54,307 nt of DNA. Origin: Bacteroidales bacterium (GTDB lineage Bacteria; Bacteroidota; Bacteroidia; Bacteroidales; F082). The stretch is taken from the NCBI GenBank assembly GCA_017549605.1, contig JAFYUH010000202.1, positions 1 to 54,307 on the forward strand, given 5' to 3'. The notes under the pieces are model-generated. The model was not told the origin of the DNA and made no database searches. It was given only the letters and a program-made list of their open reading frames with translations. Made by a program: the position numbers and the translations under genes. Shown one piece after another: positions 24,821 to 33,026 of the stretch (position 1 is its first letter; the number at the start of each line of letters is the position of its first letter).

Positions 24821-26011
24821 TCAAATCGTCACCTTATTCAATATGTCTGTCAAAGCCGCTATTGCTATTCCGTAGTTTGTGATAGGAATATTCTGTGCCT
24901 TTGCTCTTCTCACTCTCGACAAGACATGACGGCGTGTAAACATACAGGCTCCACAATGAATCACGAGATCGTACTGACTCAAATCTTCTGGAAAGTCGTT
25001 GCCAGAAACGATATCAATCTGCAATTCTTCACCGAATTTCTTGCGTAACATTCGTGGCAGCTTCACTCTTCCGATGTCTTCGTTTTGAGGTATGTGAGAG
25101 CAAGCCTCAGCTATCAGCACCTTTGAGTTTTTTGTCAATGCCATCAATGTATCGGCGCCTTCTCGGAATGTGTCGATGTCACCTTTATGACGAGCCATCA
25201 ACACTGAAAATGAAGTGAGTTTTGTCTCTTTAGGAGTTAAAGGCTGTACTTGTGCGAACACCTGCGAGTCTGTAATTATCAATGCCGGCGGATTTTTAAG
25301 ACTCTCCAGCATCTGAGGCAGTTCTTCCGGCGCACAGCTCAAAGCAAGCGCGTGCTTGTCGAGAAGGTTGCGCAATGTAACGACCTGAGGCTGTATCAGT
25401 CTTCCCTTTGGTGCAGAAGCGTCTTGCGGCATCACTAGCACTACGACATCGCCAGCCTTGACCAATGAATATGTTATGTCATCAAGATTGTCGTCTTTGC
25501 TATACAAAGAAGCCATCTTCGCCAACAAGGCATCTATTCCTTTTCCATTCAAAGCTGATATCGACAATACTTCTTGTTCTAAAACATGTGACCAAGCGTC
25601 ACTATCAGACTCTGACTCTGCGACATCATCGCATTTGGTCATCACGAATATAGTAGGGATATCTGCCTTCTTGAAAAAGTCACGCCATTCTATCTCATAC
25701 GACACCTCTTCAGGTTTTCCGCTTACGAGGATTATCGCCATGTCGACCTGTTGCGATGCTCGTCTTGTCCTCTCATTACGCATGAGTCCGAGTTCGCCAA
25801 TGTCGTCGAAACCTGCGGTGTCGCCGATGACGGCCGCTCCTATTCCTGGGAGCTCTATGTTTTTCCAGACAGTGTCGGTGGTAGTTCCAGCAACATCAGA
25901 AACTATTGACACATCCTGACCAGTGAGGGCATTGATCAATGTCGACTTGCCGACATTACGTCTGCCGAAGATACCTATATGATAACGATTTGAACGTTGA
26001 GTTTCTTTCAT
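24821..26011 (-). CDS. hydF: [FeFe]-hydrogenase maturation GTPase HydF
   Basis: A 396-residue GTPase and scaffold on which the di-iron subcluster of the H-cluster is built before transfer to the hydrogenase. The P-loop GRRNVGKST is at residues 16-24, with DTAGFDD and TKCD as further GTPase motifs. The C-terminal cluster domain has the family signatures ACSHIPQNEDIGRVKLP and HCGACMFTRR, which supply the Fe-S ligands. Last gene of a hydE-hydG-hydF minus-strand run. Length and motifs are normal. The hydrogenase that it would activate is not in the window. Confidence 0.96.
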   Translation of the reverse strand: MKETQRSNRYHIGIFGRRNVGKSTLINALTGQDVSIVSDVAGTTTDTVWKNIELPGIGAAVIGDTAGFDDIGELGLMRNERTRRASQQVDMAIILVSGKPEEVSYEIEWRDFFKKADIPTIFVMTKCDDVAESESDSDAWSHVLEQEVLSISALNGKGIDALLAKMASLYSKDDNLDDITYSLVKAGDVVVLVMPQDASAPKGRLIQPQVVTLRNLLDKHALALSCAPEELPQMLESLKNPPALIITDSQVFAQVQPLTPKETKLTSFSVLMARHKGDIDTFREGADTLMALTKNSKVLIAEACSHIPQNEDIGRVKLPRMLRKKFGEELQIDIVSGNDFPEDLSQYDLVIHCGACMFTRRHVLSRVRRAKAQNIPITNYGIAIAALTDILNKVTI

Positions 26012-26013
26012 AA

Positions 26014-26080
26014 ATATGAGCTATGAGCTATGAGCTATGAGCTATGAGCCCAATGCCCACAGCTCACGACTCATGGCTAA
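26014..26080. repeat. heptad repeat between hydG and hydF (unit TATGAGC)
   Basis: Five near-perfect TATGAGC units (26016-26050) are followed by a diverged inverted arm (about 26056-26076). A relative lies at 54030-54058. On the plus strand each unit holds TGA. Confidence 0.88.
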
Positions 26081-27499
26081 TTAAAATCTAAAATCTCTTT
26101 CGCCATTGTCGATGGCTTCCAAATATTTCGCTGCTGTGGCGCGTGCCTTTTCGTTTGGAACTGTCTGCAACAGACGTTGTATCATCGCCTTGGCTTTTTC
26201 CTTGACTTCAGGTGATGCGTAGTCGTTGGCATATTCCTTCAATGTTATCAAAGCATTTGGCAAGCAGCAGTTAGCGATCTGTCCGCTCTTGAGCAATGAC
26301 ATGAAACGGTCGCCTGTTCTGCCTTCGCGGTAACATGCTGTACAGAAGCTTGGGATATGGTCGAGGTCGAGGAGCCATCCGACTACTTCGTCGAGGGTAC
26401 GGTGGTCAGCGACGTCGAACTGTGCTGAGTTTTCTTCTTCGGTTTCAGGTGTCACATAGCCGCCGACACTTGTGCGCGAGCCTCCGCTGATCTGTGAGAT
26501 ACCGAGTTCCAAGAGGCGAGCGCGGCTCTTCTCACTCTCACGAGTAGAGATGATCATACCTGTATAAGGAACAGCAATTCTTATGATTGCCACTATTCTA
26601 TAGAAGATATCGTCTGGCACTGCATTCTTGAAATCTGCTGTGTCGATGTCGTCTGCCATGCAAAGACGAGGCACGCTTATAGTATGAGGACCTACTCCGT
26701 AAGTTGCTTCAAGGTGTTCTGCGTGCATGAGCAAACCGACGAAGTCGTAACGGTAAGTCTCTAAGCCGAACAACACTCCGATACCGACGTCATCGATGCC
26801 GCCTTGCATAGCGCGGTCCATAGCCTCGGTATGATATGCATAGTCGCTCTTTGGTCCTGTTGGGTGAAGAGCCTCGTAGTTTTCTTTGTTATATGTCTCT
26901 TGGAAAAGGATGTAAGTACCGATACCAGCATCGCGTAACTTCTGATAATTCTCTACTGTTGTAGCAGCGATGTTGACATTGACACGACGGATAGCGCCGT
27001 TCTTATGCTTGATGCTGTAGATAGTCTTGATACTTTCCAAGATATATTCGATAGGGTTTTCCACTGGATGTTCGCCAGCTTCGAGAGCAAGACGTTTGTG
27101 ACCCATGTCCTGCAAAGCGATGACTTCCTGACGGATCTCTTCTTGAGATAATTTCTTACGACGGATGCTCTTGTTCTTAAGATGATAAGGACAATATACG
27201 CAGCCGTTGACGCAATAGTTAGAGAGATAAAGCGGAGCGAACATCACTATTCTGTTGCCGTAGAATTTATGTTTTATCTCACGAGCTATGTCGTAGATCT
27301 CGTTGATGATTTCCTGGTCGTTGCACTCAAGAAGAAGAGCTGCTTCTCTGTGAGTGAGGCCCTTGCATTCACGAGCTTTTTGAAGTATAGATTTTATAAG
27401 TTCAATATTATTGCTGTTTTCGCGGGCATAAGCCATCGTTTCGCGAATCTCGGAATCACTGATGAATTCCTCTGCTATTTGTGATTTGATATTATACAT
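26081..27499 (-). CDS. hydG: [FeFe]-hydrogenase maturase HydG (radical SAM tyrosine lyase)
   Basis: A 472-residue radical SAM enzyme that splits tyrosine to p-cresol, CO and cyanide, the diatomic ligands of the H-cluster. The SAM-cluster motif is Cys96-x3-Cys100-x2-Cys103 (CVNGCVYC). The second cluster at the C-terminus is bound by CTACYREGRTG and the later NCCLPNAL, as in other HydG. Typical segments LFQETYNKENYEALHP and GGSRTSVGGY are present. It lies between hydE and hydF, with 42 and 69 bases of repeat-bearing spacer. Confidence 0.96.
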   Translation of the reverse strand: MYNIKSQIAEEFISDSEIRETMAYARENSNNIELIKSILQKARECKGLTHREAALLLECNDQEIINEIYDIAREIKHKFYGNRIVMFAPLYLSNYCVNGCVYCPYHLKNKSIRRKKLSQEEIRQEVIALQDMGHKRLALEAGEHPVENPIEYILESIKTIYSIKHKNGAIRRVNVNIAATTVENYQKLRDAGIGTYILFQETYNKENYEALHPTGPKSDYAYHTEAMDRAMQGGIDDVGIGVLFGLETYRYDFVGLLMHAEHLEATYGVGPHTISVPRLCMADDIDTADFKNAVPDDIFYRIVAIIRIAVPYTGMIISTRESEKSRARLLELGISQISGGSRTSVGGYVTPETEEENSAQFDVADHRTLDEVVGWLLDLDHIPSFCTACYREGRTGDRFMSLLKSGQIANCCLPNALITLKEYANDYASPEVKEKAKAMIQRLLQTVPNEKARATAAKYLEAIDNGERDFRF

Positions 27500-27556
27500 G
27501 ATATGTTGTTTTATTAATTATTCATTCTTAATTGTCAATTTTCAATTCTTAAAGTC
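27500..27556 (-). repeat. heptad repeat at the hydE 3' end (unit type NNNNAAT)
   Basis: On the minus strand, 7-base units such as TGAAAAT, TGACAAT and TAAGAAT run from the last hydE codons to near the hydG start. The hydE stop TGA (27544-27542) is part of the first full unit. Confidence 0.8.
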
Positions 27557-28591
27557 GCCACGGGCATAGTTGATATGATAACCTATGGCATTAAGTCTGT
27601 CTTCTAATTGTTGCATCTGCTGTGCCGATTCAGCGCCGGTACTTTTCTTATTGTCGTATATCGAATATTTCTTGCGCTGTTCCACTGGCGAGACGTTCGG
27701 CATCACCACATTAGCGCCTGCAAGTATGGCGCGTTCCATGCCGTCAGGACATAATGTCGCTAGTGCTGTAGTAGCAGGAAGCAATACCGTTGGGAAACGA
27801 AGTCTCAACAAAGAAAGCATGAGTATTGTTTTGTCGGCGCTGCCTGGACTCTGCTTCTCGAAAGGAGTGTTGGTGGCAGGAAGGAAAGGTCCGATGCCTA
27901 TCATCTGAGGCTGCAGCTCTTCCAGGAATCGTATGTCTTCATAGAGATGTTCGTCGGTCTGGCCAGGACTGCCTATCATCATTCCGCTGCCCGTTTGGAA
28001 ACCGAGGCGTTTCAATGTGAAGAGACACTCTCTCCTGTTTTCCGAACTCATCATCTCAGGATGAAGCTGCATATAATGCTCATCGTTGCGTGTCTCATGA
28101 CGCAGCAGGAACCTGTCAGCACCCGCTTCCTTGAAAGCGGCGTAAGCCTCTGCACTGCGCTCGCCTACTGATAAAGTGATAGCCTTGTCAGGATAAGCAG
28201 CTCTTATCGTCTTGACCACATCAGCCACCCATTCGTCGGTCTGCTTAGGGTCTTCGCCGCCTTGCATGACGAATGTGTTGAAGCCCAAGCTGTCGGCCTC
28301 CTTACAGCATTCCAGTATCTCTTCCTTGCTAAGACGATAACGCTGCGCGTCTCTGTTGGAAGCACGGATGCCGCAATAGTAGCAATTGTTTTTACAATAC
28401 GAACTTATCTCGATTAATGCTCTGACAAAGACTCCTTTTCCATAATGAGCGACTGCAGTTTCAGCAGCCTTGGCACGAAGATATTCGCGCTCGTCAGCAT
28501 TTAGGGAGGTGAGTAAAACCATCCACTCATCGCGACTTAAGACATCGCCATGAGCAAGACGATCGATTGTGTTGTAGTTAGTCTTTTCCAT
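27542..28591 (-). CDS. hydE: [FeFe]-hydrogenase maturase HydE (radical SAM)
   Basis: A 349-residue radical SAM enzyme of H-cluster assembly, acting on an organometallic precursor derived from the HydG product. The SAM cluster motif is CKNNCYYC (Cys66, Cys70, Cys73), followed by GIRASN and the GGED motif (MQGGEDP). The start at MEKTNYN (28591) is preferred, with an ATG two codons earlier as an alternative; longer frames read through a repeat and over the promoter at 28609-28616. It heads the hydE-hydG-hydF run, which is probably one operon. Confidence 0.95.
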   Translation of the reverse strand: MEKTNYNTIDRLAHGDVLSRDEWMVLLTSLNADEREYLRAKAAETAVAHYGKGVFVRALIEISSYCKNNCYYCGIRASNRDAQRYRLSKEEILECCKEADSLGFNTFVMQGGEDPKQTDEWVADVVKTIRAAYPDKAITLSVGERSAEAYAAFKEAGADRFLLRHETRNDEHYMQLHPEMMSSENRRECLFTLKRLGFQTGSGMMIGSPGQTDEHLYEDIRFLEELQPQMIGIGPFLPATNTPFEKQSPGSADKTILMLSLLRLRFPTVLLPATTALATLCPDGMERAILAGANVVMPNVSPVEQRKKYSIYDNKKSTGAESAQQMQQLEDRLNAIGYHINYARGDFKN

Positions 28592-28608
28592 AGTCATTTT
28601 AGTTAATG

Positions 28609-28616
28609 CAAAGATA
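28609..28616 (-). promoter_or_regulatory. -7 box of the hydEGF run
   Basis: Minus-strand TATCTTTG, 17 bases before the hydE ATG at 28591. It decides the start because upstream in-frame codons would not be transcribed. Confidence 0.72.
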
Positions 28617-28620
28617 ATAA

Positions 28621-28652
28621 AAGACAACGGACAACAGACAACGGACAACAGA
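28621..28652. repeat. heptad repeat (ACAACGG/ACAACAG) between hydE and the acyltransferase
   Basis: Four 7-base units alternating ACAACGG and ACAACAG, followed by a T run. Same family as 32885-32972, 52618-52711 and 53978-54009. Confidence 0.88.
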
Positions 28653-28669
28653 TTTTTTTTAATTATAAA

Positions 28670-29665
28670 TTAGGATTGTGGTATTAGGAATTTTTTGAGA
28701 TTGAGTTTGTCTAATATTATAGAAATAACTATACAAATTACCATGCTCAACAAAGCGAATATCACATTAGGAAGAACCGTACCTGTCAACACAGAAGGGT
28801 CGATTTTGAAGATATAAAGCATCACTCCTTTAAGTCCGGCGAACACTATAAGATGGAAAGCGCATATCAACAGAGTGTCTTTCGCAATATACTTGACGAA
28901 CTTTCTTTCTCCGCATAAGTTCTGCAATATCATACATATATATGACATAAAACAGCATCCTGCCACGCCGCCTGCAACAAACAGGAATATGTTATTATAG
29001 GTATTGGTATGCATCGCCACCTTGTCGTTAAAGACAAATGCCAGAACCAAGACAAGCGCTGACAGTGCAAAAAGATAAGGCTTGAATATCTTGTCGCCTT
29101 TCTCTCTCAACACGCAGCCGAGACGATAAAACAATAATGCTACTATAGCGATGTCGATGCAGAAAGGCAGACGTACCGGATTGTATTTCGTATTTAAAAA
29201 AGCTATCAAGAATAATGTCGCGGTGACAACAACACTATATCGTTTGTTTTTATAAAGAAGATAATAGAGATTCTCAACAAGGAACAAGGCTGCGAGGAAC
29301 CATAAAGGCACATCATGTACCATCGCTTTAGGACTGACAGTCAGAGCTGCCATAAGTGGCGATAAAACGCCGACGGCTTCATTGGCATCGTCGCCAACTT
29401 TTCTCAAGATGAAGAACCACAAAAGATATGTCAGCAAGTTCAATATTATGTACGGAATTATCAGCTGCTTGAAACGCTTTTTGGCGAACTGCATATATGA
29501 AGGATATTTCTCGAAACTGAAGAGATAACCAGACATAAAAAAGAAGAAAGGCATGTGGAAGGTGTATACAAATGCCTCTGCAGGTTTATAAAGCGCCGTG
29601 TGGGCAAGCACTACAAGATATATCGCAATAGCCTTGCCGTAATCTAACCATACAATACGATTCAT
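28670..29665 (-). CDS. membrane acyltransferase family 3 protein
   Basis: A 331-residue integral membrane protein with about ten hydrophobic segments and the acyltransferase-3 signature: N-terminal RIVWLDYGKAIAIYLVVLAH with a His at the end of the first segment, then FHMPFFFFMSGYLFS. Such enzymes O-acylate sugars of surface polysaccharides, peptidoglycan or lipids. It starts two bases downstream of the EptA-like gene and is probably co-transcribed with it, which suggests envelope glycan or lipid modification. The acceptor is not known. Confidence 0.88.
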   Translation of the reverse strand: MNRIVWLDYGKAIAIYLVVLAHTALYKPAEAFVYTFHMPFFFFMSGYLFSFEKYPSYMQFAKKRFKQLIIPYIILNLLTYLLWFFILRKVGDDANEAVGVLSPLMAALTVSPKAMVHDVPLWFLAALFLVENLYYLLYKNKRYSVVVTATLFLIAFLNTKYNPVRLPFCIDIAIVALLFYRLGCVLREKGDKIFKPYLFALSALVLVLAFVFNDKVAMHTNTYNNIFLFVAGGVAGCCFMSYICMILQNLCGERKFVKYIAKDTLLICAFHLIVFAGLKGVMLYIFKIDPSVLTGTVLPNVIFALLSMVICIVISIILDKLNLKKFLIPQS

Positions 29666-29667
29666 CT

Positions 29668-31197
29668 CTATCTGAAAATACTTAATTGTGGATTCTTATA
29701 TTCTGTTGTTATATCAGCAGCATCTATTATGCTATGGAAAAGATAATCGCTGCGATATCTTTTGCCGCTGTTATTTTTCAAGTTATCTATGTGATCTGGG
29801 AACGACTGCGCATACTTGTCGGAATACCATACGAAGGCTGCCGGATAATGCAGTTCTGGTCTGTCCGTTCCATGAAGGAAGTAGCCGTCTTCGCCTAAAG
29901 ATTCACCATGGTCTGACAGATAGACTAGTATCGCTTTCTTATCTCTTATGAGGTCTATTGTGTTTTTTATGAAATAGTCGGTATAAAGTATGGTGTTGTC
30001 GTATGAATTTATCATCTCCTCCTGAGTGTTTGACGACACTACCCTACTCATCACGACTGGCTTGTAACGTTCAAACTCATCGGTATAATGTGAGTTATAC
30101 CACCAATGAGAACCGATGGAATGTACTATATGCAATTGTGTAGGGTTGCTGTCTTGAAGCTCATCTTCGAGATATGGCAGTATATCTTCATCAAGCCATT
30201 TGTCAAAGGTATAAACCGACTTGCTGCCGTTTACATATATCAATGTGTCGCATTCATTCATGAAATAAGCGTAGGTCGAGACGCTCTCCTGATTTGCTAT
30301 CCATGTGGTTCTGAAGCCAGCATTGTTAAAGATTGTCACGAACGACTGTTCGTTATATGCTTTCTGAGGATTGAGGCTGTCGGCCTGCGTCATTATATGC
30401 GGAACACTAGTATGTGTAAAGCACGCCTCGGTGTAAATGTCGGTAAGCATTACAATATTATCTTCCTTTACAAGATAAGGTGTCGTCTCACGTTCATAGC
30501 CATTAATCTGAAGATGATCACTGCGTAAAGACTCGCCAATGACAAACACCACTACAAGAGAATCGCTGTCAGCCACGGCCTCTGAGGTGAAAGTATCTCT
30601 CTGTTCCGCCGCGACGTCTCTAATTTCAAAATATGTTTTAAAGGTATAATATATCGAATAAGGCATACGCTGAGTAAGAGGTCGTTTCAGCTGAGGAATC
30701 AACGAGTTAGTCATAAATATTATGCCTACCGCTACGATAAGATGCAATAAAGGACGAGTGAAGTTTACCTTCTTCCATCTCAGCCACACTACAGCAACAG
30801 ATATGGCAATAGCGAGAAGCATAAGAAATATCAGCTGCCAGCTCACGACCTGCATGTTTGTCCTTAAGTCATTGATGAGCGCAAGTTCAATAGTCATAGG
30901 CGTGAGTGTGGCATTGACGGTATATCTGAAATATGCGAGGAAAGTGCTGAATGTCACCAGCAGCGGAAAGGTCACTGCAAAGACATATTTATTTATCGAG
31001 AACAGATAAAGCAAGCCAAACGTACCGACAGCTATAGAAACCCATTGGAATGCAAGCACCAGGAAATCTTTCAAAGAAGAATATGGCGAGTCGGCGAACT
31101 CTGACAGAGTGAAGACAAGCGCATAAACAATGGTTATTATGGTTACAAATAACAATGGAATAAGTATTTTCTTTATAGCTGTTCCTGATGTTTTCAT
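29668..31197 (-). CDS. EptA-like phosphoethanolamine transferase (sulfatase fold)
   Basis: A 509-residue inner-membrane enzyme. About five N-terminal membrane segments (residues 10-165) precede a periplasmic alkaline-phosphatase-fold domain. Metal-site motifs are visible: VIGESLRSDH, the nucleophile region ACFTHTSVPHIM with a Thr as likely phosphoenzyme residue, and YLSDHGESLGEDGYFLHG. EptA-type enzymes add phosphoethanolamine to lipid A or other glycans, which can lower sensitivity to cationic peptides. The acyltransferase gene follows after two bases. The acceptor could instead be a glycan or protein; the sequence does not settle it. Confidence 0.87.
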   Translation of the reverse strand: MKTSGTAIKKILIPLLFVTIITIVYALVFTLSEFADSPYSSLKDFLVLAFQWVSIAVGTFGLLYLFSINKYVFAVTFPLLVTFSTFLAYFRYTVNATLTPMTIELALINDLRTNMQVVSWQLIFLMLLAIAISVAVVWLRWKKVNFTRPLLHLIVAVGIIFMTNSLIPQLKRPLTQRMPYSIYYTFKTYFEIRDVAAEQRDTFTSEAVADSDSLVVVFVIGESLRSDHLQINGYERETTPYLVKEDNIVMLTDIYTEACFTHTSVPHIMTQADSLNPQKAYNEQSFVTIFNNAGFRTTWIANQESVSTYAYFMNECDTLIYVNGSKSVYTFDKWLDEDILPYLEDELQDSNPTQLHIVHSIGSHWWYNSHYTDEFERYKPVVMSRVVSSNTQEEMINSYDNTILYTDYFIKNTIDLIRDKKAILVYLSDHGESLGEDGYFLHGTDRPELHYPAAFVWYSDKYAQSFPDHIDNLKNNSGKRYRSDYLFHSIIDAADITTEYKNPQLSIFR

Positions 31198-31265
31198 TTC
31201 AATCCCGTTTTATTTTTGGAAAACTCTGTGAATTTATTCTTATTGTAAGAATCTTAAGAATCTCG

Positions 31266-31273
31266 CAAATTTA
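31266..31273 (-). promoter_or_regulatory. -7 box of the eptA-like/acyltransferase pair
   Basis: Minus-strand TAAATTTG, about 70 bases before the start. The divergent divIC-like promoter lies 48 bases away. Confidence 0.6.
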
Positions 31274-31320
31274 GGAAAAGTTTTTTTAATAATCTGTCAA
31301 AAAAATCTTTTGACTTTTCC

Positions 31321-31328
31321 TATCTTTG
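31321..31328 (+). promoter_or_regulatory. -7 box of the DivIC/FtsB-like gene
   Basis: TATCTTTG, 14 bases before the ATG at 31343; it excludes the earlier in-frame ATG at 31310. Confidence 0.65.
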
Positions 31329-31342
31329 CAAAAATTACAATC

Positions 31343-31639
31343 ATGAATTGGAAAGAAATCTTAAAGAAATTTAACAACAAGTATATCATTGCAACACTGA
31401 TATTTGCAGTGATAATAATATTCGTCGACCAGTATAATCTGTTCTTCCAGATAAAAAACCTCAAAAAGCGAAACAAAGCCAAGGAACAGGTTGAATTTTA
31501 CGAAAACGAGATTAAGAACAAACAGGAAGTTCTGGACAACCTTCACAAGGACTCAGCCTTGATGGAACGCATCGCTCGCGAGAAATATATGATGAAACGC
31601 GACAACGAAGTGATTTATATCATTGAGACAAAAGAATAG
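31343..31639 (+). CDS. FtsB/DivIC family septum protein
   Basis: A 98-residue bitopic membrane protein: a short cytoplasmic basic start (MNWKEILKKFNNK), one membrane helix (about 14-31), then a coiled coil (KKRNKAKEQVEFYENEIKNKQEVLDNL) and the family end ERIAREKYMMKRDNEVIYII. FtsB/DivIC proteins bridge FtsQ and FtsL in the divisome and help activate septal wall synthesis. The size and the pattern A-R-E-K-Y-M-K--EV fit well. It has its own promoter and stands alone. Confidence 0.9.
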   Translation: MNWKEILKKFNNKYIIATLIFAVIIIFVDQYNLFFQIKNLKKRNKAKEQVEFYENEIKNKQEVLDNLHKDSALMERIAREKYMMKRDNEVIYIIETKE

Positions 31640-31661
31640 ATTTTGACTTTGAAATAAGTAC

Positions 31662-31733
31662 AGACGTGTCAATGATGTATCTAAATTAAAATAATTCGTA
31701 TTCATATACAAATTACATCATTGACGCGTCTCT
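31662..31733. repeat. large inverted repeat after the DivIC-like gene
   Basis: Arms of 18 bases (31662-31679 and about 31714-31731, one mismatch), each with AGACG at its outer end, enclose an AT-rich loop. A related short hairpin with AGACG/CGTCT ends is at 45642-45663, and another at 45054-45077. It could be a terminator or a dispersed hairpin element. Confidence 0.75.
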
Positions 31734-31772
31734 ACAAACTGAACTTTAAATCCATAATTATCATTGTGAATT

Positions 31773-32924
31773 ATGAATTCTGAATTAAAAAAACTTTTAT
31801 TACCTTTATTAATACTTATTCCTATTTTCTTTTCTTGCGAGAAGAAAGATAATTTCGACGGTTATACCCGCACCGTAGTTTATCGTCCTGGTGACTATGG
31901 TTCAAAATACTATCGCATCCCGACTTTGATAACTGCCAAAGACGGCAGTCTCGTCATCTTCTCCGACAAACGCAAGGAAAACGAAACCGATTTGCCTGAA
32001 GACATCGACGTCATCTGCAACTACAGCACCGACGGTGGCTTGACATGGAGCGAACCTTATACTATCGCAAAAGGCTTCGGTTATATGGAAGGCTACGGCG
32101 ACTGCGCAGTGGCTCACACCAACGACGACAACGGTCTCATCGCTATATTCGTAGGAGGACAAGGTTTCTGGCAATCGACAGCGGCTAATCCAAACAGAAC
32201 ATACAAGTCAATGAGTTACGACAACGGACGTACATGGACAGAACCAGAAGACATCACACATTTCATCTTCGGCTACGAATGTGACGACCCTATCAGAAGC
32301 AAATGGCGCGCTTCGTTCTGCGCTGCCGGCAACGGACTACTCACCAGTAAAGGCAGAATCATGTTCGTCGCTTGCGTACGCGAGACATCAGCTTTCTCGG
32401 CAAACAATTACGTAATCTATTCTGATGACAATGGCGCGACATGGAACGTATCCGGACGCGCTTCAGTAGGCGGCGACGAAGCTAAAGTGGTGGAGCTCAA
32501 CAACGGCGACATCTTGATGAGTATCCGCACTTCTGGAAAGAGATGGTATAACATCTCTCACGACGGAGGCGTGACCTGGAACGAGACACATTCTGTATGG
32601 AACGAACTCGTAGCACCAGCCTGCAACGGCGACATCATAAGATATGACGAGAACACATTGTTACACAGTCTCCCTACAGGCAACTCACGCCGCGACGTGG
32701 CGATATACATCTCCAACGACGAAGGAAAGACCTGGAACGAAGGAAAGATAGTAGTGCCTCGCTTCTCCGCATATTCTTCATTATGCATATTGCCAGACAA
32801 CACAATCGGCATGTACGTAGAGGAAAGAGAAGTAGACACCACCAGCTACGAAATGGTGTTTTATAGATTCCCTATTGAATATTTAAGACAACAGTCTACA
32901 GACAACGGACAACAGAATTTTTAA
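31773..32924 (+). CDS. sialidase-like lipoprotein (GH33/BNR family)
   Basis: A 383-residue exported exo-sialidase candidate, which releases terminal sialic acid from host glycans. A lipobox (IFFSC, Cys22) predicts a lipoprotein. The YRIP motif with the first catalytic Arg is at about 47-50, and there are five Asp-box repeats (for example STDGGLTWSEP, SYDNGRTW, SDDNGATW, SNDEGKTW). The segment AKVVELNNGDILMSIR carries the usual Glu and second Arg; AYSSLCIL holds the likely nucleophile Tyr. Both ends are odd: the ATG lies in an AT-rich heptad repeat, and the last ~12 residues (RQQSTDNGQQNF) are translated ACAACAG-type repeat. Substrate linkage cannot be inferred. Confidence 0.88.
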   Translation: MNSELKKLLLPLLILIPIFFSCEKKDNFDGYTRTVVYRPGDYGSKYYRIPTLITAKDGSLVIFSDKRKENETDLPEDIDVICNYSTDGGLTWSEPYTIAKGFGYMEGYGDCAVAHTNDDNGLIAIFVGGQGFWQSTAANPNRTYKSMSYDNGRTWTEPEDITHFIFGYECDDPIRSKWRASFCAAGNGLLTSKGRIMFVACVRETSAFSANNYVIYSDDNGATWNVSGRASVGGDEAKVVELNNGDILMSIRTSGKRWYNISHDGGVTWNETHSVWNELVAPACNGDIIRYDENTLLHSLPTGNSRRDVAIYISNDEGKTWNEGKIVVPRFSAYSSLCILPDNTIGMYVEEREVDTTSYEMVFYRFPIEYLRQQSTDNGQQNF

Positions 32925-32972
32925 ACAGCAGTTAAAAACCGTTGACTGTCGACAGTTGTCTGTTGACTTTTA
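32885..32972. repeat. inverted heptad repeat (ACAACAG family) at the sialidase 3' end
   Basis: The first arm (32885-32916) lies in the coding region and forms the protein tail; the inverted arm (about 32940-32968) follows the stop. Together they make a long imperfect stem that may end transcription before the next promoter at 32963-32993, which overlaps the second arm. Confidence 0.82.
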
Positions 32973-32993
32973 AAGAAATTTGTATTATCTTTG
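32963..32993 (+). promoter_or_regulatory. promoter of the Cys/His-rich lipoprotein gene
   Basis: TTG (32963-32965), 20 bases, TATCTTTG (32986-32993). The -33 box falls within the repeat arm. Confidence 0.72.
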
Positions 32994-33026
32994 TAGGATA
33001 ATTTTTTAAATCTAAATCAAACGACT

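Noticed and set aside
25458-25919. A 153-codon open frame on the plus strand.
   Set aside because: Antisense to hydF, Ser/Thr-rich as expected of a shadow frame.
28592-28648. N-terminal extension of HydE to an upstream ATG.
   Set aside because: It would be encoded by spacer repeat and lies upstream of the -7 box at 28609-28616.
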